Positions 1 to 10,091 of a stretch of 64,000 nt of DNA are shown here, piece by piece. Source of the DNA: Aureobasidium sp. EXF-3400. Its lineage: Eukaryota; Ascomycota; Dothideomycetes; Dothideales; Saccotheciaceae. The notes beneath the pieces are model-generated. The model was not told the DNA's origin. It searched no databases and worked only from the letters and a program-made list of their open reading frames with translations. The stretch is taken from assembly GCA_024195585.1 (NCBI GenBank), contig SWBL01000105.1, forward strand, positions 82,976 to 146,975, in the 5' to 3' direction. Numbering within the stretch: the stretch's first letter is position 1; each line of letters opens with the position of its first letter. The position numbers and the translations under genes are program-made.

Positions 1-627
1 GATTGTCAATCGAACAATACACTGACTGACTTGGCAGACCACGATTCTGGCCGCTTCGACAACGGCTCGCAATACGGGGGCGGTCACTACGCATCGCGTC
101 GCCAGGACGGTTACTCTGATGCCGGCGTCCCTGGAGGACCTCCCAGCCGTAACCAGTATGCAAGACGCATGAACTCGAGTCGTTCCAACAGCGCATATGG
201 ATTCTACCCCCAGCATGGTTACAACGACTCATACGACACAAATGCCCAACACAGCGATGGCACTGGACCTTGGGCAAACTCGACAGACCCCAGCAGTGAG
301 AACAGCTCTCTGGACCGTGCCAATGGCGTGCCCAAGCAGACCGATGCTTATGGTCACGATATTTACAACGGACCTCCGATCATGGAGGAGTATGCTAGTG
401 ATTCGGATGGTGGTTATGGAATGTCCTACGGCCACAGAAACGGAGCACCCGGCGGAAACCCAGCCGCACGTTCTCAGGCGCCGCCTGTCCGCGCACCCAT
501 CAAGCTCAGTGGTGGCGACAGCGCGTTGGCTTCCCAGGGCGGAAGCCTGCCACCTACCACAAGACCTGTCGCAGCAAAAGAGGAGAAGAAGAAGGGTTTC
601 TTCAAGAAGCGATTCAGCAAGGGTTGA
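1..627 (+). CDS. C-terminal part of a DUF2406-like protein (5' truncated)
   Basis: The frame is open from the first base, so the gene enters from the left and only its last 208 codons are visible. The visible protein is low-complexity, rich in Gly, Tyr, Ser, Asn and Asp. It contains the stretch STDPSSENSSLDR, later an IKLSGG segment, and ends in a very basic tail (KKKGFFKKRFSKG). An S-T-D-P-S-S-x-N-S-S-x-D-R stretch followed by a terminal W/F-F-K-R-R-F-S-K motif is how I remember fungal DUF2406 proteins, whose function is unknown. The conserved N-terminal domain lies outside the window, so the family call is tentative. The basic aromatic tail could contact membrane or RNA; that is inference only. 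No intron is seen in the visible part. Confidence 0.55.
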   Translation, partial: DCQSNNTLTDLADHDSGRFDNGSQYGGGHYASRRQDGYSDAGVPGGPPSRNQYARRMNSSRSNSAYGFYPQHGYNDSYDTNAQHSDGTGPWANSTDPSSENSSLDRANGVPKQTDAYGHDIYNGPPIMEEYASDSDGGYGMSYGHRNGAPGGNPAARSQAPPVRAPIKLSGGDSALASQGGSLPPTTRPVAAKEEKKKGFFKKRFSKG

Positions 628-940
628 AAAGGCCGCTAAGAAGCAGTACATACGTAATGACCTAATGGGCGGATTGGGAGGGAGCTGAGTGTTTTCACAG
701 CTGCATCTCAGCGGCGTTTTTTGATCTTTCTCTGGACGGGTGAGTCGGTGCTCGACAGAGGTGATGTTGGGCAGTGGCATCGTGAAGTCAACCCATCACA
801 CTGGTTCTGGTACAAACGAAATATTTCTATTTTTTCCATCGTTCTTCATATCTCGCCTTCTTCTTTTGATAATAATGAAAAAACTGTTTGTTCATGATTA
901 CAATACATATGCGTACAGCGAAATGGCGAATTAACCATAA
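628..940. other. Convergent 3' intergenic region
   Basis: This holds the 3' ends of the DUF2406-like gene (plus) and VMA21 (minus). It is T-rich around 820-870 and has an AATAATGAAAAAA stretch near 870-882. I see no gene. Confidence 0.5.
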
Positions 941-1367
941 CTAGCGAGACTTTTTGTCTTTCTCTTCAGCCTCTGCTCGTTCGCCTGCATCTTCTCTCAT
1001 GGCGACAATAACGTAGCCAATCAGAACAATGTTCGCAATGATTGCAGCAGTTGCACCAGCAAAAGTGGAGTTGCCTGTTCAATTAGTGGGGAGCAGAAGA
1101 TGTATACTCAACGAACAATACTTACCAGAGTAGAGAGTGTTGAGAGTCAAGAAGTAAGATGAGATTGGAAGAATAATCATAGCAAAGGTGAAGAGCAGCA
1201 GCTTAACAATGACATGTCTGGTGGCGGGTTAGTAGTGCTTGAGATGGTAGATGAATAGTTCTGGCGTACTGTGGCACGGCAGGGGTGGTTATGGAAGGCT
1301 GCTGCTGGACCTCGTCTTGGTCGAGATGAGTCTTCTCCTGGGAGACGATTCTTCTGTTGGTTGCCAT
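941..1367 (-). CDS. VMA21: VMA21-like V-ATPase assembly chaperone
   Basis: Exons on the minus strand are 1270-1367, 1126-1217 and 941-1074, with introns of 52 and 51 nt, giving 107 aa. VMA21 is an ER membrane protein that helps assemble the Vo sector of the vacuolar H+-ATPase. Visible: a short polar N-terminus (MATNRRIVSQEK), a first hydrophobic helix (HVIVKLLLFTFAMIILPISS), the family motif LYSGNSTFAGATAA, a second helix (IIANIVLIGYVIVAM) and a charged tail ending KKSR. The tail fits a KKxx ER-retrieval signal. Length and two-helix layout match the family. The gene is too broken by introns to show as one open frame. It is divergent from FUN30 and shares a ~356 bp promoter region with it. Confidence 0.95.
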
Positions 1368-1723
1368 GCTGGATTACGAAAGTTTGCTACTGTTGGTCAA
1401 GCGGTTGTGGTTGAACGGGTCTCCAGTGAAGAGAGTGCAAAGTAGTGTCGTCGCGTGCGCGTCACGCCTCCGCATTCAAAGAAGTCAGAGAGTGAAGCCA
1501 ATTCACAATTGTGAAGCGTTCCAAGGGTCTCCCTTGCCACTTTTTTTGGTGATTGTGCTTTTATCGACAATTGTACCCCTCTCTCGGTCACCATCTTGCA
1601 CCACCTACTGTCCCACATAGAGAGAGAGAGCCTAGGCCCAGCGATTTGTCTTGTAGCATTGTCGGTTTAGCAAAGGACCGAAACTTTTTCTCGTCTTTCC
1701 GGATTCTCCACAAGGCAGGCACA
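1368..1723. promoter_or_regulatory. Divergent promoter region VMA21 / FUN30
   Basis: A 356 bp gap lies between the two start codons. It has pyrimidine-rich tracts and a short GA repeat (about 1618-1631) just before FUN30. A frame continuous with FUN30 opens at 1553 but has no ATG before 1724, so it is read as leader. Confidence 0.5.
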
Positions 1724-4700
1724 ATGGATAGCGATCCCATCGTGAGCAGCCCGGTCAAGAGGCAGAAGACTGCTGGCGGCTTCCGCCCTGCTGGTCGTCG
1801 GCCACAGACACAGTCACAGACAAGCGCTTCCGGAACGATACCGACGCAAATTCTTTCACGACCAGCGCCCCAGGCCAATCTGACTTTTGCTAACCTCATG
1901 GCCGATTTGACTGGCGATTCACAACCCTTTCACACCCAGCCGACCCAACTCCTGCCAACCGCCCAGAAGCGCTCTCACTCATCCACCCCGACCGTCCAGG
2001 TTGCACGCAGCTCGCCCGCTCCTGTTCCCGAGTCACCTCTGCCACAACCTCACTCTCGTCCCCAAAGTACCTTGGGTGCTCGTTTTGCTCCTCCTGGAAC
2101 CTCTTTCAGACGTCCCGGAGGCATCCCACAACCCCGTCATGTGCCGCTCATTAACATCGACGACGACGATGACTTTGTCGATCCCCCGGTTGACCGCAGT
2201 TCTGACACTGAGGGCCCCGCTACACAATCCACCATAATCCCTACCGCTTTTACAAAGGGCGGGAGGAACCTCGACTCCTCTCCCAACCGTGTTTACGAAA
2301 GTCCCAAGTCTTCGGCTGAGAAATTCAAGAGCTTGACTTCTTCCTTCGCCTATAGTGCCGGTGGGATGGAAAGTGCATATGGAGGCGTCTCGAGAAACAA
2401 GCCCCAGCATCGTCAGCCTGCGCCTTCGCGTGCTCAGCCTGTCGAAGACATGACAATCAACGATATTTTCGAAGTACCGGATCAGAAAAAGGTGGAGCGT
2501 ATGATGACTGTTGCACCTGGCCGACCTATCAGTGTGCTCTATAAGGCTTTGAAGACTTGCCACGGCAGTTTTGACGATGCCGTCGACATGATTTTCCGTC
2601 AAGAAGGAGACAAGGGCGATATGGATATTGTCGACCTTACCAGTTCAGACATCGAGAGTAACGTCGCGAAACCTAGTGCCCAGCCCAGAGCGGCCGCCAA
2701 ACAACAAGTCAAAGCACCTACACGAACCATCGCCGATAAGTACTCGACCAAGCCCAAGCCGACTGGTGCCACAACCCCGGAGGCCACAAAACCCAGAAGA
2801 CGCTTGATGCAAGGTCGCAAGAATCCTGTATCGCCTATCGGCTCTCCTTCTCCCACCAAACCTGTCGAGGCTGTACCGAAGAAGCGCGCTGTCATCATCG
2901 ACTCGGACGATTCTGATGCTGAGTCTGGAAAGGAGTCGTCTGAAGAAGATACTAGTGACTTCGATGGTCGTGTGCTCAAGTTCTTCAACACGTGCAGTGC
3001 TCAGGATCTGGCCGATATGTCTAACGAGAAACTGGAGATCGCCCAATTTATATTGTCCAAGAAGCCTTTCCGCAGTCTGAATGCCATCCGAAACATCTCA
3101 GATGCTGCCCCTTTGAAGTCGGGCAAGAAGTCTGCCAAAAAAGCAATTGGAGACAAGGTCTTGGATGTATGCGAAGTAATGTACAAGGGGTACGAGGCTG
3201 TTGACGAGCTGGTCGAAAAATGCGACAACCTTGGTAAACCTATTGCCGATACGATGAAACAATGGGGTGTTGACTTTGCTGCCGCCACCAAGGATGGCGA
3301 GTTGGCTCTTACCTCACTAGAAGACACACAACACGATTCTGGCATGGGCACTCCTGCCAGCTCCACAGGTGTTCTCGACGATGATGATGACGATATAGTC
3401 AAGCCCAAGACATCCAGACCCAACAAGCTCAAGAAGAACATCTTCCTCAAGCAGCCCACTAACATGAGCACCGATCTTACCATGAAGGATTATCAGCTGT
3501 TCGGCCTGAATTGGCTCAATTTGCTCTGGTCTAAGAAGCTGAGCTGTATTCTGGCTGATGACATGGGTTTGGGAAAGACCTGTCAGGTCATTGCTTTCCT
3601 TGCTCACCTTAAGCAGATGGAAGTGCCGGGTGTTCACCTCGTCGTGGTTCCTGGATCTACCCTGGAGAACTGGATCAGAGAATTGAACCGATTCTGCCCT
3701 GCTTTGAACGTTGCTCCTTACTACGGCTCACAGGCCGAAAGAGAAAACCAGCGCTACGACTACGGATCTCGTCTGGACGAGATTGATGTTATCGTGACCA
3801 CTTATGAAACAGCTGTCGGAAAACACGACACAGACTTCTTGCGCAAAACAGTACGTCCTGTGGTGTGCGTTTTCGACGAAGGTCACGCCTTGAAGAACAG
3901 CCAGTCCAAGAGACATCAACAGTTGATGCGCATTCCCGCCGAATTCCGCCTTCTCTTGACCGGTACACCACTACAAAACAACCTGCAAGAACTTGCTTCG
4001 TTGCTTTCGTTTATCCTTCCTAGCCTCTTCAACTCGCGACGAGAGGAGCTCGACAGCATTTTCAAGTTCAAAGCTACTACTAAGGACGCCGATCACGCAG
4101 CTTTGCTGTCTGCACAACGTATCGCACGAGCTCGCTCCATGATGACACCATTCATCCTTCGTCGAAAGAAGCAGCAGGTCCTGAAACACATGCCTGCCAA
4201 GCACCGTCGTGTCGAGTACTGTGATATGCTGCCCGAGCAACGCGATGTATATAACGAGATGGTCAAGCAAGCCGTGGATGCTCGGGCACAACCTAAGAAG
4301 GGTGGTGTCAAAGCAGCCAAGACTGCGCAGGAGATGACCGCGCTGCGCTTCGCAGCTCTGCATCCTCTTCTGCTAAGACGAAAGTACGGCGATAAGGAGT
4401 TGACGAAAATGGCAAAGACTCTCCAACGGTCCGAGGAGTACGGCGACAATAAGCCGGAACTCATCTGGAGACTGCTCACGGAGCAGACCAAGGGTGGTGA
4501 CTTTGGCATGCACCGATTCTGTCTTGAGTATGACTTCCTGACAAAATACTCTCTGTCCAACAACGAGTGGATGAACAGTGGAAAAGTCAACAAGCTGAAA
4601 GAATTACTCGAGGGCTATATCAAGAACGGTGATCGCACGCTCATCTTCTCTCAGTTCACGACAATGATGGACATTTTGGAATCTGTCCTGGAGACACTGT

Positions 4701-5326
4701 CGATCAAATTCATGCGCCTCGACGGTAGCACAGCTATGGCGACCCGTCAGGATATCATCGATCAGTTCACCACTGACACTTCCATCCCTGTGTTCATGCT
4801 CAGTACCAAAGCAGGTGGTGCGGGTATCAACTTGGCTTGTGCCAACAAAGTTATCATCCTCGACTCTGGATTTAACCCTCAAGACGACATCCAAGCCGAA
4901 AACCGCGCCCATCGCGTCGGTCAAACCCGCGATGTCGAGGTCGTCCGCCTGGTCACCCGCGGCACCATCGAAGAACAGATCCACGCACTCGGAGAATCCA
5001 AGCTCGCGCTTGACGACCGCGTTGCTGGCGCCGCAGAAGATGCCGCAGCTGAGAAGAAGCTCGAGGCCGATGCAGCACTTGCCGTCGAAGACATGTTCTT
5101 CAAGCACCTAACAGAGGAAAAGAATGACGAGCACCCAAAGATGGAGGACAAAGATTCCATCGACGCCATGGATATCACCAGGGACGACACTGCCTCGGCG
5201 AAGAGTAAGGATCTTCGCGACGAGTTCAGAAACGGACTCAAAGATGCTGGTCTCGATGTCAAGGAAGAAAAAGATGTTAAAGCAGAAGCTGACGTGAAGG
5301 AGGAAGTCGATGTGAAGAAGGAATGA
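1724..5326 (+). CDS. FUN30: Fun30/SMARCAD1-type Snf2 chromatin remodeler
   Basis: A single exon encodes 1200 aa from the first in-frame ATG. Fun30 (fission yeast Fft proteins, SMARCAD1) is an ATP-dependent nucleosome remodeler acting in heterochromatin silencing and DNA-end resection. Visible in order: a disordered Ser/Pro/Gln-rich N-terminus with short acidic patches (INIDDDDDFVDPP), a CUE-like helical motif at about residues 255-290, a second helical stretch at about 413-460, then the Snf2 core. The core has a Walker A loop in DDMGLGKT (about 613-620), a DEGH box (about 718) rather than the usual DEAH, LTGTPLQNNLQEL, and the C-terminal helicase motif with QAENRAHRVGQ (about 1055-1067). The DEGH box and CUE motif point to the Fun30 subfamily. 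The tail has KEE-type repeats rich in Lys, Glu and Asp. Confidence 0.95.
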   Translation: MDSDPIVSSPVKRQKTAGGFRPAGRRPQTQSQTSASGTIPTQILSRPAPQANLTFANLMADLTGDSQPFHTQPTQLLPTAQKRSHSSTPTVQVARSSPAPVPESPLPQPHSRPQSTLGARFAPPGTSFRRPGGIPQPRHVPLINIDDDDDFVDPPVDRSSDTEGPATQSTIIPTAFTKGGRNLDSSPNRVYESPKSSAEKFKSLTSSFAYSAGGMESAYGGVSRNKPQHRQPAPSRAQPVEDMTINDIFEVPDQKKVERMMTVAPGRPISVLYKALKTCHGSFDDAVDMIFRQEGDKGDMDIVDLTSSDIESNVAKPSAQPRAAAKQQVKAPTRTIADKYSTKPKPTGATTPEATKPRRRLMQGRKNPVSPIGSPSPTKPVEAVPKKRAVIIDSDDSDAESGKESSEEDTSDFDGRVLKFFNTCSAQDLADMSNEKLEIAQFILSKKPFRSLNAIRNISDAAPLKSGKKSAKKAIGDKVLDVCEVMYKGYEAVDELVEKCDNLGKPIADTMKQWGVDFAAATKDGELALTSLEDTQHDSGMGTPASSTGVLDDDDDDIVKPKTSRPNKLKKNIFLKQPTNMSTDLTMKDYQLFGLNWLNLLWSKKLSCILADDMGLGKTCQVIAFLAHLKQMEVPGVHLVVVPGSTLENWIRELNRFCPALNVAPYYGSQAERENQRYDYGSRLDEIDVIVTTYETAVGKHDTDFLRKTVRPVVCVFDEGHALKNSQSKRHQQLMRIPAEFRLLLTGTPLQNNLQELASLLSFILPSLFNSRREELDSIFKFKATTKDADHAALLSAQRIARARSMMTPFILRRKKQQVLKHMPAKHRRVEYCDMLPEQRDVYNEMVKQAVDARAQPKKGGVKAAKTAQEMTALRFAALHPLLLRRKYGDKELTKMAKTLQRSEEYGDNKPELIWRLLTEQTKGGDFGMHRFCLEYDFLTKYSLSNNEWMNSGKVNKLKELLEGYIKNGDRTLIFSQFTTMMDILESVLETLSIKFMRLDGSTAMATRQDIIDQFTTDTSIPVFMLSTKAGGAGINLACANKVIILDSGFNPQDDIQAENRAHRVGQTRDVEVVRLVTRGTIEEQIHALGESKLALDDRVAGAAEDAAAEKKLEADAALAVEDMFFKHLTEEKNDEHPKMEDKDSIDAMDITRDDTASAKSKDLRDEFRNGLKDAGLDVKEEKDVKAEADVKEEVDVKKE

Positions 5327-5906
5327 TGACATGATGAAAAGTTTGCATGATGGCATAAACTATACAACGAGTACTGCAACAATGGTGTTCTTGATGAGGA
5401 AAGTTCTTTCTTATTTGGTATAGATTCAAAAGAGTCACGGCTGTTCAGACGACGGAACATGCAAGGCATATGGCGTAATTTTGCTTCTAGAAAGCGTACA
5501 CGATGAGGAAGAGAAAGAGGCGGAAAGTTTAGATGAAAGAAATCGAACATCGCTCTTGCACACAAGGAGTTAGATGGCAATATCACTATGGTTTCATACT
5601 TTGCTGGACCTTTTCATTGCACCACAGAACGATCCTTCCATTTGAAACAGCTACAGGTCATTATCGAAATTTTATGGAACTCAATTCGTCTTGTTTTGTA
5701 TCTGAGATGAGACGTAGGACTCTCTTTGGCAGTATCTGTGAGCTGAGAGCGCATCAAACATCCCTCAGTGGAGCGCAGAGCAGACAATTGCTTACAAGCA
5801 AATCCCGAATAGGGATAAAAGTCCTTGAACGAAATCTCGTTGCTTTTGTGCAACAACACAGATGAGTTCACACGGGGTTGTCGTTTGAGATGATTGAATA
5901 GCCCAA
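5327..5906. other. Convergent 3' intergenic region
   Basis: This 580 bp lies between the stop codons of FUN30 (plus) and the first tandem unknown gene (minus). It contains only short frames without coding character. Confidence 0.45.
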
Positions 5907-7122
5907 CTACTCGACCGTAATCAAGAAGGCTTGGAGAGCGCCATAGGCACGGCAAAGGGCAGCTCTGTCGCCTGCTTTTACAGCTTGCTTCATCATCTGG
6001 ATGAGCTGTTTGACTTCTGGCAATGCAAACACTCTCATGGAGTATTCTTGGAAGATCTGGGTGGTGATTCGGCCGTACTCTTCTGCAAGGGGGTCTGGCC
6101 CGAAATGGCTGGTGAACGAGATTTCTTCACTCTGCGCGATAGATGGTGTAGATGCCGGAGTCGGTGTCGGTGTCTTGTAAGGCACAAGGTCCACAGGGTG
6201 GGATTGCTCTTGTTGCTCTTGCTTGATAGAGGCGGGTTCATCGTCATCCGACAAGTCGATCACGACACTACCTCGAGAGTGCGGCTGAGATGGTAGTTCT
6301 TGCGGCAGGAATTCGGTTCGTGAAGGGGCTTTCACGACTATGACTGCTTGTTCTTGGACCTGATGATGTTGGCTGGATCGTAAAGACACACGAGGTGATT
6401 TGCGAGTCTACTGTGCTGGTTAGTGGTCGTGGTTCAGACAATCGGAATTGCTTTCTTACAATTGTCGCGTCCTCATCTTCGTCCTCGTCCTCGACACAAT
6501 CGAATTGAGTCAAGCTGGAAGTATCTGAACTTGCTTCACTGTCCCGAAGTTGCGACGGGTTGAGACAGCGATGTTTTGAGTCCATGAGGAGTACCTTCGA
6601 CAGAGTACCGTCTGTCTTTTGGAAGGAATACTTCCCATGATTGAAGTGGTGCACCAGCGCAACCATCAATTCACCCCTTAAATAGAACTTGTACTGAAGC
6701 AGGAAAACTGTGCTGTCTTTGTCGTCAGGGGTCTCAACTGCTAGAAACTCGAGCGTCAGTCTCTCACAGTCGGTTCCATGAACTTGACAACCAGCACAAC
6801 AGACATGTCTCAAATAGCTTCCTGGACAGTCTGGATGGTGAATGACACCACCCTCAGCTCGCGCATCTGTTTTGAACCGAGGAAAAGACTTGTTCATACG
6901 ACCGGCGAAGGCGTTACGTCGGCATCGATCGATGACCTCTTCGTAGCTTGGGAAGACGCCCAGATATTTCCTCGAAGGTTGGGCGTGGTATCCGATCCAG
7001 ATCGAGTTACCTTCAGCCTGAAATGGAGCAACCTGAAGACTCATGGACGCGTCTGAACCGTGGTTTCCAGGATCGCTCAACGGCGAGAAACACGTAGAGG
7101 GAAGTTTCGTGTGTCGAACCAT
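5907..7122 (-). CDS. Uncharacterised protein, tandem paralogue A (Cys/His cluster, SUMO-type motifs)
   Basis: Exons are 6460-7122 and 5907-6407 with a 52 nt intron ending in TAG (an earlier CAG would put a stop in frame), giving 387 aa. I recognise no named family. Visible: a Cys/His-rich segment (HHPDCPG...HVCCAGCQVHGTDC, about residues 93-125), then a compact module with LVHHFNHGKYSFQKTDGT, an Asp/Glu run (DEDEDEDA), then VVIDLSDDDE followed by SIKQE. These last two look like a SUMO-interacting motif and a psi-K-x-E sumoylation site. A helical C-terminal domain ends LQAFLITVE. The downstream neighbour (7559-9683, same strand) shares the middle module and the C-terminal helices, so the two are probably tandem paralogues. 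The acidic and SUMO-type motifs suggest a nuclear role; that is inference. A later start at 7044 (MSLQVAPF) is possible. Confidence 0.7.
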
Positions 7123-7558
7123 TGTGTGCTAGGATGAGAAGACGTGCTCCCCAGTTGGAGTTTGGAGTAGGTTTGTGAGTTTCCGAAGGCGTGTGTAATG
7201 CAGTGTGTGATAATCACTGAGATTGAATCTTTCGATGATGCTCGAGGCTGTTGTGACTGTGTTGGAAGGTGCGAGAGTGAAACAAACAAAGAAGCGGCTT
7301 CCTACAGCGCGACTGTTGCACCGCCAAAACACGTGCTTGTCACAGACGGCGACTTCCATGTCCAAAGTAGGTAGAAGGGTCAACTTACACTCGTGACTTA
7401 TTGCCTTGCGTACCTGCTACAACTTCCGCACCTCTATTTTTGACATTTCGCATCGTCTCATAATCATCATTCATGTTTCCTTCTCTCTCTACCCACCAGA
7501 CAGGGCATTGCTTCAACCCAGCGATCCGTTTCCCTCTACTAGGATGCCCTTACAGAGA
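7123..7558. promoter_or_regulatory. Gap between tandem paralogues
   Basis: The upstream region of paralogue A and the 3' end of paralogue B, both minus strand. It is pyrimidine-rich near 7430-7500. No gene and no clear promoter element seen. Confidence 0.4.
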
Positions 7559-9683
7559 CTAACCATGACGTGTGATGAGATACACCTTCAAGTCCATCTT
7601 GAGCTCCCTCACACGTTCCTGTTCACCAGCGAGAAGTGACGCCTTCAACAACAACGCCATCTTCTCCACCTCATCGTCGTCCTGGGCGTCAGGGTACTTG
7701 ACGTAGACCTCACGCAACAGAATCGAGAACTCTCTCATCGTTGTTTCGCTGGTCGAGATCTTGGGCTCGGAAAGAACCATGGCGTTTGTGTCTTGAGCTT
7801 GACTGGCAGGTGGAGCTATCGAGTCGATGGCGACGGCTTGTGAAATACTCGGAGACGCTGATGTTTTGACAGGTATACTGGATTCGAGCGTTCCACATGA
7901 TGCCGGAGTGGTCGGGGGCCTCGAAGATCCCGGGGGTACGGGAGTCGCTGGCACACGATACGAGGAGGTTTCGGTCAAAGCTGGAGGGCAGGATGCAGCT
8001 TCTCCACCATCATTCTCGGCACCCATTTTCGCATGGAATGACTGGATCTGCTCGGCCGACTTTGCATCTGTGATTGCGTTCTCACCTTGTGAGTCGAGCT
8101 TGGCCACCCGATGTGTGCTGAACTGCTCCAAGTGCTTACCGTACATGGATTCGATCGTGAAGCTGAAATGGTCAGTATAGGTTCATGCAAGATATGAGAG
8201 AATCGCCTTACTCATCAGCACAGCCAATACCCCCTACAGTCCCGACCATATGTTTGATGCGAGCTATGAAGTCATCACGAGCGTCAGAACCACCAAACTC
8301 CAGCAAAACGACACCTCCGGTCATTCTATCCGCAGACTCGTTGATACTGCGTGTTATTTCCTTGCTCAAAATGACCTTGAGAGACCTCTGTCTGCTATAC
8401 AGTACATACTGTGCATGCTGCTCGGTCATCAGGAACGGGTCATCGGTGGTAGGGTCGATCAGAGATCCCTCGCGAGATTCGATGGTGAAGGCATGATTGC
8501 CGTACATCAGCTGGAGAGCTGGTCCAGTGAGATGGTAGGCGAGCATGCATGCTTCTTTGATGTGCAACAGAGAGCGAACCGGTCCCTGTGTCCGGACGTG
8601 GCTTGGCTGTGAGTGTCTGGCTGAGGTTGCAGAAGGACGTCTAAATCTGAGCTGCTTCAGCTTGGCCATGGAAAGCGGAGTAGCTATGTGTGAGACTTTT
8701 GCAAAGTCGATTTCCTTGCCGTGTGGCACATATGAACCTGCAACAATACGTCGCTTGGATGGAGGCTCAGGGCAGTCTGCGAAAGGAACCTCGACCTGAC
8801 CACTTACAAGCTGTCCCTCCATGTTTCCGCTTCTGGTAAGGGTGCGCATCACCTGCGCAACCTGCAATGTCGTATCGTCAAGATCACCAGCGAACTGTGC
8901 TACTGGTTTACTAGATTTGGTAGAAGTGCTTGTCGATCGTCTCTCCGGAGAGCCCAGACTACCAATGTTGGTACTGCGAGCTGATCTTGGACTTGGGAAC
9001 ATAGAGATACTTCCTTTGACAAGGCCGTAGAACTCGTGGTAAGTGCCATCAGCCTTCCAAAACCGGTACCTGCCGTTCTCATGACGATGCACGATAGCAA
9101 AGAGCCTCTGCAGTCCGGCTTGTTTAGACAGACGGACATAGAAAGGGTAGATGATGACCTTGAAGATCATGTCAGCATGGTCAACACCGCGGATTCGATG
9201 TTACAGGAACCTTACATTCTGCGTCCGCTCAAACGCTAGCGTCTCCAGTGGAGAGGGTTTCTCGTATTCTACGGGAGGGCTGTGAGTAGTTGGCAAGCAC
9301 TCATCGCCACAGCAACGTAGACGCAAGTTCTGGAATCGGTTCTCCTTGGCCACAGTGTTTGGAAGCGGAAACCTTGGGTCTCCAGTGAGTGAGCGTGCAA
9401 GCAACTCGTTGAAGCTGGGATGTGGCCACACACGGCTACCGAGGTTATCGAGATTGCCGATCCAGGTCTCAGAGTCGAAAGGCATGGTGCGAAGGGGGCG
9501 CACACGGTCCGATCCATGATTGTATGCTTGCTCGGCGGGCGCGAAGCAGAAGCGGCGTCTGTGTTTGTTGTCGTCGCTGTCGTCAATTGTGGCGATGACT
9601 TCCTCGGAGGATGCATTACGTGAAGGCATCTCAACAATACCGCCATTGATGGCTGCGGGAGCGCCACTGTTGCTGGCCGCCAT
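7559..9683 (-). CDS. Uncharacterised protein, tandem paralogue B
   Basis: Exons are 9216-9683, 8212-9158 and 7559-8162 with introns of 57 and 49 nt, giving 672 aa from the first in-frame ATG. The frame upstream of 9683 is open but has no ATG. No named family is recognised. Visible: an acidic SUMO-motif-like stretch near the N-terminus (EEVIATIDDSDD), a CCGDEC cluster, then a module IIYPFYVR...AIVHRHENGRYRFWKADGT that matches the module in paralogue A. A Ser/Arg-rich linker follows, then a central region around MYGNHAFTIESREG and GGVVLLEFGGSDARDDFI. A Pro/Ser/Thr-rich linker leads to a helical C-terminus ending LKMDLKVYLITRHG, again like paralogue A. It is nearly twice as long as A because of the central region. 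The order Cys cluster, VH-G-Y-F-DGT module, disordered acidic linker, C-terminal helices is the same in both. Confidence 0.7.
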
Positions 9684-10091
9684 AGTGTCCAAGTGCAGTG
9701 ACTGTAAGGATGGCGATGAAGAATCGAGGCGACGCAACAGGTGAAAGTGATGTGCGACTGTCGGGACTTGCGTGTTGTAAGTTGGTTTGTGAGGGCGAAG
9801 TGAAGTGAAACCGCGTCAGAGAATGAGAACAAAACAAAACATGTCTAGGAAATCCTCAAGGACTGCATTTTCAAGGGGGCCTTGTGTGTATTACAAAATG
9901 TGTAGAATTGGATAGTGATGTACAAACAGCAATGCTAAAGTGATACACCCCGGCCAGTTTCAACAAGAGCTCTAAGTGTGTCCAACAGAGCGATCGGTCG
10001 CATCTGCAGGCACTAACGGTGGGCTTCTGAGAGAAGAAAGTATTCTAGAAAGGGGTTTGAAAACAGAAAGCAGATGTCGTTTTGGCCATCC
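9684..10091. other. Gap: paralogue B upstream / ZRC1 3' region
   Basis: This 408 bp holds the leader and promoter of paralogue B and the 3' end of the zinc transporter gene. No further gene seen. Confidence 0.4.

Noticed and set aside
229..780. 183-codon minus-strand frame
   Set aside because: It is antisense to the DUF2406-like gene and has no recognisable content.
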